Assembly: GCA_002432085.1 (NCBI GenBank)
Contig: DJFN01000027.1
Coordinates: forward strand, 5,152-11,379
DNA: 6,228 bases
Direction: 5' to 3'
Source of the DNA: Flavobacteriales bacterium UBA5871
GTDB taxonomy: Bacteria > Bacteroidota > Bacteroidia > Flavobacteriales_D > Crocinitomicaceae
Under the pieces are notes generated by a model. It was given only the letters and a program-made list of their open reading frames with translations, was not told the origin of the DNA and made no database searches. The translations under genes were made by a program, and so were the position numbers. Of this stretch, positions 1-5,260 are shown piece by piece (the stretch's first letter is position 1; every line of letters starts with the position of its first letter).

Positions 1-594
1 GCGTTCGTTTTCGGCAAGCTTCTCCGGACATTTGGTCACCACTACGATATCCGCCCGGAGAATGCCGCTGCGGTTCTCGCGCAGATTGCCCGCCGGAAAC
101 GGAAAGTCTTTGAAAATCGGCCGGTCCCAGGTCATGAGCACCAGCTGACATTTCGCCTGTACTTTACGGTGCTGAAATGCGTCGTCGAGAATGATCAGCG
201 GATTGTGAAACTGATTGTTTAGCAGCTCGACGCCGGCCTTGCGTTCTTCCGCCACAACAACAGGCACGCTTGCTCCGAAACGACGGTAATACATAAACGG
301 CTCGTCGCCGATCGTAGCGGCCGTGTCGTCGTTTCCGGCCAACCGAACGCCTTTGGTAGCACGTCCGTAGCCGCGACTCAAGATCGCCGGATCGAATTCC
401 CTGAACAGGTTCACGAGGTACATCGTCATCGGTGATTTGCCCGTTCCGCCAACAGTAATGTTGCCCACGCACACCGATTTATTCGGAATGTGGTACGTTT
501 CCTTCAGCCCGCGATCGAACAGCCAGTTTCGTACAGCGACGATGAAGCCGTAGATCCACGAGAAAGGCAATAAGAGAAGCCGGAGGAATTGCAT
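1..594 (-). CDS. lpxK: Tetraacyldisaccharide 4'-kinase LpxK, 3' end beyond window
   Basis: LpxK phosphorylates the 4' position of the lipid A disaccharide precursor using ATP, at the cytoplasmic face of the inner membrane, a late step of lipid A synthesis. The 198 visible residues start MQFLRLLLLPFSWIYGF, a short hydrophobic N-terminal segment typical of the family's membrane anchor. A Walker A motif GGTGKSP is at residues 49-55, SRGYGR at 73-78, GDEP at 96-99, the family signature LDDAFQHRKV at 136-145 with the two aspartates expected near the active site, and FPAGNLRE at 167-174. The family usually has about 330-360 residues, so roughly the last 40% lies outside the window; nothing visible is broken. 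The ATG at 594-592 is chosen because the family's N-terminus begins there; no Shine-Dalgarno sequence precedes it, as is normal in Bacteroidota. It lies 138 bp downstream of the secreted-protein gene on the same strand, with a palindrome and repeat between them, so it may have its own promoter. Confidence 0.96.
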   Translation of the reverse strand, partial: MQFLRLLLLPFSWIYGFIVAVRNWLFDRGLKETYHIPNKSVCVGNITVGGTGKSPMTMYLVNLFREFDPAILSRGYGRATKGVRLAGNDDTAATIGDEPFMYYRRFGASVPVVVAEERKAGVELLNNQFHNPLIILDDAFQHRKVQAKCQLVLMTWDRPIFKDFPFPAGNLRENRSGILRADIVVVTKCPEKLAENER

Positions 595-621
595 AATGGT
601 AAAGGTAATTTATAATTCATA

Positions 622-654
622 ATGCAGAACCTGCCTGCCGCAGGCGAGGTGCAT
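622..654. repeat. Imperfect palindrome between two minus-strand genes
   Basis: The two arms pair over 13 bp in three blocks: ATGC 622-625 with GCAT 651-654, ACCT 629-632 with AGGT 647-650, and GCCTG 633-637 with CAGGC 641-645. There is a three-base bulge at 626-628, a one-base bulge at 646 and a three-base loop at 638-640. It is embedded in AT-rich sequence with several ATAATT/CATAAT words. It could be the 3' end hairpin of the secreted-protein transcript, but no clear T-run follows on the minus strand, so a dispersed REP- or MITE-like palindrome is as likely. The pairing is seen directly; the role is inferred. Confidence 0.6.
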
Positions 655-681
655 AATTGGTCTCCGGTCTTCAGCTTTCGT

Positions 682-723
682 TACAGTTCTTATACGGTCA
701 GAATGCCCTATTTTTTGTGGAAA
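682..723. repeat. 42-nt direct repeat, copy A (upstream of lpxK)
   Basis: This stretch aligns without gaps to 4401-4442 with 34 of 42 positions identical, including an unbroken 14-nt match at the left end (TACAGTTCTTATAC) and a shared GGAAA end. It contains two 11-nt units, ACAGTTCTTAT at 683-693 and the weaker ACGGTCAGAAT at 694-704. It sits just past the stop codon of the secreted-protein gene and 87 bp before the lpxK start codon. The word GGTCTCC at 659-665, also present near copy B at 4351-4357, suggests that the similarity extends further in a degraded form. Confidence 0.7.
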
Positions 724-732
724 TCTTTTGTC

Positions 733-3700
733 TTATCTTTTGATTATACGGACGGTAGTCTGGCCTGTTTCGGTAAAAATGTGTAACAGATACATGCCTG
801 CTGTAATATCCGGAACACGGAAATATAGCTCGCTCATGTCCGTACTAATCAGTGGTGTGATTTCATGACCCTGCAGGTCGGTTAATACAACATTTGCTTG
901 ACCTGCATTTTCACGTTTAATGGTAAAACCGTCTTCGAATGGGTTTGGGTAGACGTCAATAGCATATGCTTCATGATCCGCAAGCCCAAGATTGCAGATG
1001 TAGCTGTCGAGCTCACCGATATAAATTTCATTGGAAACTTCATTGGTGATAATTGGCGAATTAAAATCGAAGTAAATCCCCGCTTGGTTAGTGATAGTCA
1101 CTCCATTGGCAAGGCCTGCATTCGGCATGATGTCGAACGTGACATATCCATGACTCTCAGCTTCGTTAGTGGTGCTATCAGGCAAATTGATGTTGTCGAA
1201 ATGAAATTGTATGACGTTGCCGGGAAGTACTTCTGTCCACACAGCATGGCTTTGATCAATCACTCTCACCGTAGTCATGTCCAGAACAGTCGAAAGAGAA
1301 TCAACCACTCGGATATTGACGGCATGAGAGTTCCCTGTATTTTGAAAATGCACGGTATAAGTAAGCAATTGATCAGTTTCGATCAGGTGATCGTCACATT
1401 TACCTTCCGGGTAAACTGACATGTAATTGGGATCATAGCCATTGACAACCGGGAATGTATAATACTTGGTATTATCTTCTGGGTATGCATCGCTTGCTGC
1501 AGGTGTTATAGCAGTAATTAGCTCAACGGTTTCTCCGATCGTAGCTGTATCAGTGACCGATACGTTGATGAATACTTCTAAAGGAGCCATGTAGGAAAGT
1601 GAAGCTATGTTCCATGTCAATGTGTCGCCCGAGATGGCATCCGCTACAGGAATAGCATTCTGAAAAGTAAGGAGTGGAGAAAGTACAATGCTGAGGACAG
1701 CCGGTGTAGCTTCGCAGCCACTGTTGACGGCCTGTATACGAATCTGCGCATCGAAACCTGTACGGAACTCACTGCTGGTCAAATAGGATGTCAGATCGAA
1801 CGAATTTTGGTGTTGGAATCCGGGAACAAGCACACTTGTTTCAATGGAATAGCCGGTAGAGTCAGTCACCGTCACGCTATAGGTTCCGGCAACTTCCGGG
1901 TAAATGGTCTGTGTAGTTTGTACAGGAACGGTCTGCCATTCGTAGCTGTAAGGTGGAACACCATAATAGGGTAAGGCGATGACCATCCCGCTATCGTTAC
2001 AGCCAACAGGGGTGGCTCCGAACGAAAGCTGCATATCGGAGATCCCTGGTACATCATTGTTCAGTCGGACTATGGCGTGAGCAGGTTTTCCAAGATAATT
2101 AAAGAAATAACCACCGGCCATTAGCTTGCCATTTGGTAGTTGTCGTACAACATACATGGCACCCTGATTGCCGATATCTTGTGTAGTGAATGACTGATCC
2201 ATCGACCCGTCCTCTTCCAGCCGTACAAGATTCGTTACATCTTCGCCATTGAAGTTGGTAAATGTACCTGCAACGATTATTTTGTTGTCAGTTTGTACAA
2301 AAACATCCTTTACCTCCATATTGATGCCTGTGCCCGGGTTAAATGTTGCATCAGCTGTACCGTCAGGATTAAGCCGCATAATGTTGATTGAAGCAGAAGT
2401 AATATTACCTCCCACGACAATCTTCCCGTCTGGCTGCGCACTTATGGTACGAACCAGGAAACCAATCGGAGTTTCACGATTGTAAGTAGGATCAAGGGTG
2501 CCATTGGGATTCAGACGAGCCGTATGATTCAGATTGGAGGCGCTCCCATTTATGTAGCCGTTTATCAGTATTTTTCCATCGGATAGCAATTCGATATCTG
2601 TTACGTTATTAGCATTATTTCCCGTTGAAAAACCAGGGTCGAGACTGCCATTCGGATTAATTCTTGCGATACCGGTGACATTGGTGCCATTGTAGGTATA
2701 AAAATCCCCACCGATAAGCAGCTTCCCGTTCGGGAGCAATTTGATTTCGAACACGGTTCCCAGATCGATACCTTGTCCGGAGTTGAACGTCATATCCAGA
2801 CTGCCGTCCGGGTTGAGTCGTGCGATTCTTCCTGCGGTACTGCCATTGTACTGTGTGAAATCTCCACCTATGAGGATCTTACCGTCCTGCTGAACAGCGA
2901 TGGTGTAAATTGTGGCATTTGCTCCCGATCCAGGATCGAAGGTTTCATCCAACTCACCGTTTTCATTGATTCGTGCAATACGGTTGCGTATGATGCCGTC
3001 ATAAGAACGGAAGTCACCGGACACCATTACTTTTCCATCGGGCAATGGGGCAATATCGTACACACTTCCACTGGCAGCGGTCCATGGAACAAAAAGACTG
3101 TCCATTGTTCCATCGGGCAAGATGCGTGTAATTCCCATTACCTGGAAATCACCTATGCTCATATGAAAGTCCCCGCATGTAATGATTTTATCATCGGGTT
3201 GGATGACCATATTCTTAACTGTTGAACTTCCGGCATGAATAGTCGTTACTTGTACTGAGCCGTCTGATGCGAGTACCACCAGGCTGGTTGAAGGTACGAG
3301 ATTGAAGCTTGAAAAGTCACCTGCGACTACGATATCGCCGTTGGGTTTAATGCGGAGCGCTTCTACATCCATCGTACCTGTTCCGACGTTGAAGGATACA
3401 TCTTCCGAACCGTCGGCCAGTAAACGGATGATCCCATTCTGCTGAGCACCTTGGAATTGATTGAAATAACCACCGGCGACGATTTTTCCGTCTTCCTGTA
3501 TAGCAATAGCCATCACCGTATTGTTCATACCGCTTCCTGCATTAAAGCTTGCATCGTGAGTACCATCGCTGTTCAAGCGTACTATCCGACCGACCATCGA
3601 TCCGTTCATTTGAGTAAAATCACCTCCAATGAGAATTTTACCATCCTCCTGTAGAGCGATGGAAAAAATCGATTGACTGGATAAATTGAATGTCGGAGCC

Positions 3701-4302
3701 GTAAAGCTTGGATCGATGCTGCCGTCAGGCATTAGTCGTAACAAATCATTGTGCGAGTATCCATTGTAGCTGCTGAAAGCACCGGCAACAAGAATTTTTC
3801 CATCAGGTTGGATGACGATTTTCCTGGCATAGCCGAATGTTGTAAGGTTTCCAAATGCGAAAGAGGCATCTACCGACCCATCCGAATTGATTCGGCGTAT
3901 GTGGAAAGCGGTGCCGGAACCCGGACTGAAATAACCGCCGGCCAGAATCTTTCCATCAGGCTGCAGGGCAGTGCACAAAACGCCTGTCGGGCTACCCGGG
4001 AGCATGAATGACGTATCTGTACTGCCGTCTTGATGTAATCGTGCCATTACAGCAGGGGCTTTATCGTTGTAGGAATAGAAGTTGCCTGCAATAATGATCT
4101 TACCATCATCCTGCAGTAATACGGAACGTACCTCACCTTCGGCGCGCTTGCCATTACCAAAGCGGTTGTACAACTCATAACTGAAAGTTGTGTCAACTTC
4201 ACCGGACTGGGCATTTACCTTAACTGACAGAAGAGAAAACAGGAATACTAAAATAAAACCAAACAGGTGTTGGTTTGCAACGAAAAAGATGATTTTGCGC
4301 AT
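733..4302 (-). CDS. Secreted delta-60 repeat (beta-propeller) protein with T9SS sorting domain
   Basis: A complete 1189-residue protein, probably exported by Sec and then moved across the outer membrane by the type IX secretion system. Residues 1-31 are a signal peptide: charged MRK, a hydrophobic core and likely cleavage after VNA. Fourteen delta-60 repeats follow (about 57-755), each with a core like QPDGKILIGGDF and a tail like RLNPDGSLDPSF; such repeats are expected to form propeller blades. Residues 757-828 resemble a PKD/SprB-like Ig domain (GVPPYSYEW, AGTYSVTVTD). Residues 830-955 are a beta-rich Ig-like stretch. Residues 957-1094 (YDPN..SVYPEG, YTVHFQNTGN, IYFDFNSPIITNEV) match a domain I know as DUF7619. 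Residues 1113-1189 are a type A sorting domain. No catalytic motif is visible, so binding or adhesion is the cautious guess. The ATG at 4302 is fixed by the signal peptide; no Shine-Dalgarno precedes it. A TACTTTTG box lies 20 bp upstream. Confidence 0.93.
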   Translation of the reverse strand: MRKIIFFVANQHLFGFILVFLFSLLSVKVNAQSGEVDTTFSYELYNRFGNGKRAEGEVRSVLLQDDGKIIIAGNFYSYNDKAPAVMARLHQDGSTDTSFMLPGSPTGVLCTALQPDGKILAGGYFSPGSGTAFHIRRINSDGSVDASFAFGNLTTFGYARKIVIQPDGKILVAGAFSSYNGYSHNDLLRLMPDGSIDPSFTAPTFNLSSQSIFSIALQEDGKILIGGDFTQMNGSMVGRIVRLNSDGTHDASFNAGSGMNNTVMAIAIQEDGKIVAGGYFNQFQGAQQNGIIRLLADGSEDVSFNVGTGTMDVEALRIKPNGDIVVAGDFSSFNLVPSTSLVVLASDGSVQVTTIHAGSSTVKNMVIQPDDKIITCGDFHMSIGDFQVMGITRILPDGTMDSLFVPWTAASGSVYDIAPLPDGKVMVSGDFRSYDGIIRNRIARINENGELDETFDPGSGANATIYTIAVQQDGKILIGGDFTQYNGSTAGRIARLNPDGSLDMTFNSGQGIDLGTVFEIKLLPNGKLLIGGDFYTYNGTNVTGIARINPNGSLDPGFSTGNNANNVTDIELLSDGKILINGYINGSASNLNHTARLNPNGTLDPTYNRETPIGFLVRTISAQPDGKIVVGGNITSASINIMRLNPDGTADATFNPGTGINMEVKDVFVQTDNKIIVAGTFTNFNGEDVTNLVRLEEDGSMDQSFTTQDIGNQGAMYVVRQLPNGKLMAGGYFFNYLGKPAHAIVRLNNDVPGISDMQLSFGATPVGCNDSGMVIALPYYGVPPYSYEWQTVPVQTTQTIYPEVAGTYSVTVTDSTGYSIETSVLVPGFQHQNSFDLTSYLTSSEFRTGFDAQIRIQAVNSGCEATPAVLSIVLSPLLTFQNAIPVADAISGDTLTWNIASLSYMAPLEVFINVSVTDTATIGETVELITAITPAASDAYPEDNTKYYTFPVVNGYDPNYMSVYPEGKCDDHLIETDQLLTYTVHFQNTGNSHAVNIRVVDSLSTVLDMTTVRVIDQSHAVWTEVLPGNVIQFHFDNINLPDSTTNEAESHGYVTFDIMPNAGLANGVTITNQAGIYFDFNSPIITNEVSNEIYIGELDSYICNLGLADHEAYAIDVYPNPFEDGFTIKRENAGQANVVLTDLQGHEITPLISTDMSELYFRVPDITAGMYLLHIFTETGQTTVRIIKR
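736..966 (-). other. T9SS type A C-terminal sorting domain
   Basis: Codes for residues 1113-1189. The opening AIDVYPNPFEDGFTI is the typical YPNP start of the family, followed by VVLTDLQGHEI, the AGMYLLHI strand and a basic end VRIIKR. In known members this domain guides the protein through the T9SS outer-membrane pore and is then cut off, with the cargo released or attached to A-LPS on the cell surface. Confidence 0.93.
1021..1434 (-). other. DUF7619-like Ig-fold domain of the secreted protein
   Basis: Codes for residues 957-1094. It opens with YDPNYMSVYPEG, a variant of the DPN-x-x-V-x-P-x-G opening common in Bacteroidota surface proteins, then a DUF11-like YTVHFQNTGN segment, and ends with the hallmark AGIYFDFNSPIITNEVSNEI. 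This module is normally found directly before a T9SS sorting domain, as here. The assignment is from memory of the pattern. Confidence 0.75.
1819..2034 (-). other. PKD/SprB-like domain of the secreted protein
   Basis: Codes for residues 757-828. The segment GVPPYSYEWQ, then TIYPEVAGTYSVTVTDSTG, has the PYxYxW ... AGxYxVxVTDxxG pattern of PKD- and SprB-like repeats in gliding-bacteria adhesins. Only one copy is present. It acts as the bridge between the propeller array and the Ig-like stalk. Confidence 0.7.
2038..4134 (-). repeat. Array of 14 delta-60 repeats (propeller blades)
   Basis: Fourteen units of about 45-55 residues lie between residues 57 and 755. The DGKI-like cores start near residues 66, 116, 167, 220, 271, 321, 370, 422, 473, 525, 575, 624, 672 and 723. 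Repeat 6 (NGDIVVAGDF) has lost most of its DGSxDxSF tail, and repeats 11 and 12 have a changed inner strand (INGYINGS, GGNITSAS). Repeats 4 and 9 are the closest pair: both contain GKILIGGDFTQ, then NGS, then GRI. The array is flanked by a half-unit, GEVDTTF at residues 34-40, that can complete the last blade, whose own tail is missing. Confidence 0.9.
4210..4302 (-). other. Sec signal peptide of the secreted protein
   Basis: Codes for residues 1-31: a positive N-terminus (MRK), a hydrophobic core over roughly residues 12-26 (FGFILVFLFSLLSV), and a VNA motif before the predicted cut at A31/Q32. A glutamine right after the cut is common in Bacteroidota. There is no lipobox cysteine, so it is not a lipoprotein. 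Confidence 0.88.
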
Positions 4303-4321
4303 GTAGTTGATTTATTGATAC

Positions 4322-4329
4322 CAAAAGTA
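4322..4329 (-). promoter_or_regulatory. Candidate -7 box (TACTTTTG) for the secreted-protein gene
   Basis: Read on the minus strand this is TACTTTTG, an exact match to the Bacteroidota TAnnTTTG element. It ends 20 bp before the ATG and would give a very short 5' leader. No TTTG -33 element is found at the usual spacing of about 19 nt, which fits either a weak promoter or one that needs an activator. Confidence 0.5.
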
Positions 4330-4355
4330 GCGAAGAATTTTCTAAGACCCGGTCT

Positions 4356-4376
4356 CCAGTTACCAGTTTCCAGTCT
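4356..4376. repeat. Three-copy 7-nt tandem repeat
   Basis: CCAGTTA, CCAGTTT and CCAGTCT follow each other without gaps (4356-4362, 4363-4369, 4370-4376). This is the kind of heptad microsatellite common between genes in Bacteroidota. It lies between the likely -7 box of the secreted-protein gene and the 11-nt repeats. No function can be assigned. Confidence 0.6.
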
Positions 4377-4390
4377 TGTGCTTCGCCATT

Positions 4391-4423
4391 ACAGTTGTTG
4401 TACAGTTCTTATACAGTTAGTAT
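4391..4423 (+). promoter_or_regulatory. Three 11-nt direct repeats, possible LytTR-type operator
   Basis: ACAGTTGTTGT, ACAGTTCTTAT and ACAGTTAGTAT follow head to tail (4391-4401, 4402-4412, 4413-4423), each starting ACAGTT. LytTR-family regulators bind pairs of 9-bp sites of the form [TA][AC][CA]GTTN[AG][TG] separated by 12-13 bp. The third unit (ACAGTTAGT) fits this fully and the first two miss one position. Units one and three are 22 bp apart start to start, that is a 13-bp gap. The site lies about 62 bp upstream of the minus-strand -7 box and 96 bp upstream of the plus-strand one, so it could control either gene. No LytTR gene is in the window. Confidence 0.45.
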
Positions 4424-4442
4424 ACCCCACCTTTTGCGGAAA
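4401..4442. repeat. 42-nt direct repeat, copy B (upstream of the secreted-protein gene)
   Basis: Matches copy A at 682-723 at 34 of 42 ungapped positions. The left part overlaps the second and third 11-nt units, and the right part ends in the conserved TTTTG-x-GGAAA words. It lies 98 bp before the start codon of the secreted-protein gene, close to the 87 bp between copy A and lpxK. Confidence 0.7.
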
Positions 4443-4449
4443 GCCGTAA

Positions 4450-4490
4450 TGAAAAACGGGCATTTACCGTAGGTGAAAAACAGGTATTTA
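4450..4490. repeat. Two-copy repeat with 24-nt period
   Basis: TGAAAAACGGGCATTTA at 4450-4466 and TGAAAAACAGGTATTTA at 4474-4490 agree at 15 of 17 positions. CCGTA at 4467-4471 and TACGG at 4491-4495 form an inverted pair around the second copy, and ACGG at 4456-4459 with CCGT at 4467-4470 brackets the inner part of the first. The repeats lie 29-69 bp before the candidate -7 box of the small membrane gene, a normal place for an operator. The protein that might bind is unknown. Confidence 0.55.
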
Positions 4491-4518
4491 TACGGGTGAT
4501 TTTTAATTGTTTAGCTTC

Positions 4519-4526
4519 TACTTTTG
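4519..4526 (+). promoter_or_regulatory. Candidate -7 box (TACTTTTG) for the small membrane gene
   Basis: TACTTTTG matches the Bacteroidota TAnnTTTG element exactly and is the same octamer as the box facing the other way at 4322-4329. It ends 32 bp before the ATG at 4559. No TTTG is found about 19 nt upstream; the nearest similar word is AATTG at 4505-4509, which is too close. Confidence 0.5.
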
Positions 4527-4558
4527 ACCGGTGAACCATTATTTACAATGTCCAGATT

Positions 4559-4957
4559 ATGAAACAGGAACACATTATTGAACATATCGACGAGATCAAG
4601 CAAATCGCTTCGGAAATCAATTTGTTCAGCGCCGGTAGAAAAGGGCGCATCCGGGCTCAGCTGCCGTTGTTCACCGAAAAGGAGAACAGACAGATCGGTC
4701 GTAAGATCGAGAAATGCTGCAAGACCAACAGTCGCTCACAGCGAAGAATCACGGGAAAGGTGGTGATAGCTATTCTGGCAGCAATGCTCCTGATAACGGT
4801 TATTAGTTCCATCGTTGAACCCGGAGCCTGGAACATTCTGCTGCTTTATGTCGGCAGCCCATTGATTATCCTGCTTTCTGTAAAGCTTTACCGTTTACAC
4901 AAGACCCGCATGTCGCTCAAAGCACTGGCACACGAGCTGGAGCTGAAACTGGGCTGA
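4559..4957 (+). CDS. Small two-helix membrane protein of unknown function
   Basis: A 132-residue protein I do not recognise. Residues 1-20 are a charged, probably helical stretch (MKQEHIIEHIDEIKQIASEI). Residues 27-66 are rich in Arg/Lys and contain a CC pair at 53-54. Two hydrophobic segments follow: residues 67-86 (VVIAILAAMLLITVISSIV) and 91-110 (WNILLLYVGSPLIILLSVKL), joined by a short EPG turn, then a basic and helical tail (111-132). The basic stretch before helix one and the basic tail after helix two suggest both ends face the cytoplasm. It has its own candidate promoter box and ends in tandem stops, TGA then TAA. The start ATG has no Shine-Dalgarno. Support for being real: a long open frame with sensible topology, and a terminator downstream. 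Divergent from the secreted-protein gene; a functional link is possible but not shown. Confidence 0.8.
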   Translation: MKQEHIIEHIDEIKQIASEINLFSAGRKGRIRAQLPLFTEKENRQIGRKIEKCCKTNSRSQRRITGKVVIAILAAMLLITVISSIVEPGAWNILLLYVGSPLIILLSVKLYRLHKTRMSLKALAHELELKLG

Positions 4958-4992
4958 TAAAACGAATAATTACTTGTTAGAAAATCCAATCT

Positions 4993-5032
4993 GAACCGGC
5001 TTTCAATGCTGACCATATGAACCAGCCGGTTC
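4993..5032. repeat. Inverted repeat downstream of the small membrane gene
   Basis: GAACCGGCT at 4993-5001 and AGCCGGTTC at 5024-5032 form a perfect 9-bp stem. TTCA at 5002-5005 and TGAA at 5018-5021 can extend it after a two-base bulge. No T-run follows, so it is not a classic terminator; it may protect the 3' end of the transcript. Confidence 0.6.
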
Positions 5033-5072
5033 GTTAGCTTACTGTATGATTGGTTTATGTCACAAATACGGC

Positions 5073-5109
5073 AAAGCCTCATTCTCCGGAGTGGGGCTTT
5101 TGTTGTTGA
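5073..5109 (+). terminator. Probable intrinsic terminator of the small membrane gene
   Basis: AAAGCCTC at 5073-5080 pairs with GGGGCTTT at 5093-5100 (8 bp, one T-G pair), and the inner ATTC/GAGT region at 5081-5092 can add up to four more pairs. A T-rich tract (TTTTGTTGTTG) runs from within the stem end to 5109. The position, 115 bp after the stop codon, fits the plus-strand gene. The minus strand lacks a clear T-run. Confidence 0.7.
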
Positions 5110-5114
5110 AAATT

Positions 5115-5134
5115 CGGGCTAAATAGAAAGCCCG
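5115..5134. repeat. Short stem-loop after the terminator
   Basis: CGGGCT at 5115-5120 and AGCCCG at 5129-5134 form a 6-bp stem around an 8-nt AT-rich loop. It is the third stem-loop in about 140 nt. It might belong to the terminator region or the start of the nif3 leader region. Confidence 0.45.
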
Positions 5135-5148
5135 GCTCGATGAAATCT

Positions 5149-5156
5149 TATATTTG
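5149..5156 (+). promoter_or_regulatory. Candidate -7 box (TATATTTG) for nif3
   Basis: TATATTTG matches TAnnTTTG and lies 104 bp before the nif3 ATG, which would give a leader of nearly 100 nt. No TTTG -33 box is found at the usual spacing. The consensus is short and AT-rich, so a chance match is possible. Confidence 0.35.
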
Positions 5157-5218
5157 CTATGCATGTTAAGAAATAAAGATTCGATTGTTTCATTTCAATA
5201 GCCCATCAGGAGCTCAAT

Positions 5219-5257
5219 TTCCAACTAATTAACTTCCAACTTCCAACTCAACAACTC
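5219..5257. repeat. AACTTCC heptad repeat just before nif3
   Basis: AACTTCC occurs twice in tandem at 5231-5237 and 5238-5244, followed by decayed units (AACTCAA, then CAACTC) and preceded by TTCCAAC at 5219-5225. Such CAACTTC-type heptad runs are widespread between genes in Bacteroidota. It ends three bases before the start codon, so it would be the untranslated leader next to the ribosome. Confidence 0.65.
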
Positions 5258-5260
5258 ATT

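Noticed and set aside
164..472. Minus-strand open frame of 102 codons
   Set aside because: Overlaps lpxK in another frame on the same strand; the product is Arg-rich and lacks family features, whereas the lpxK frame has Walker A and the DDAFQHR motif.
600..607. Possible lpxK -7 box (TACCTTTA on the minus strand)
   Set aside because: It misses the final G of TAnnTTTG and lies five bases before the ATG, leaving no room for a leader.
898..1419. Plus-strand open frame of 173 codons
   Set aside because: It lies antisense inside the C-terminal part of the secreted-protein gene, whose frame has clear domains; the antisense product shows no recognisable motif or sensible composition.
2773..3225. 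Plus-strand open frame of 150 codons
   Set aside because: Antisense shadow of the delta-60 repeats; the repeated coding sequence keeps the antisense frame open by chance.
2038..4134. CRISPR-like regular repetition
   Set aside because: The repetition has a period of about 150 bp, is degenerate at DNA level and is fully explained by protein repeats.
4548..4562. Tiny upstream frame ATG TCC AGA TTA TGA overlapping the start of the small membrane gene
   Set aside because: Its stop overlaps the next ATG as in translational coupling, but four codons without a ribosome binding site are easily due to chance.
5073..5100. Bidirectional terminator
   Set aside because: The minus strand has no T-run after the stem and no minus-strand gene ends there.
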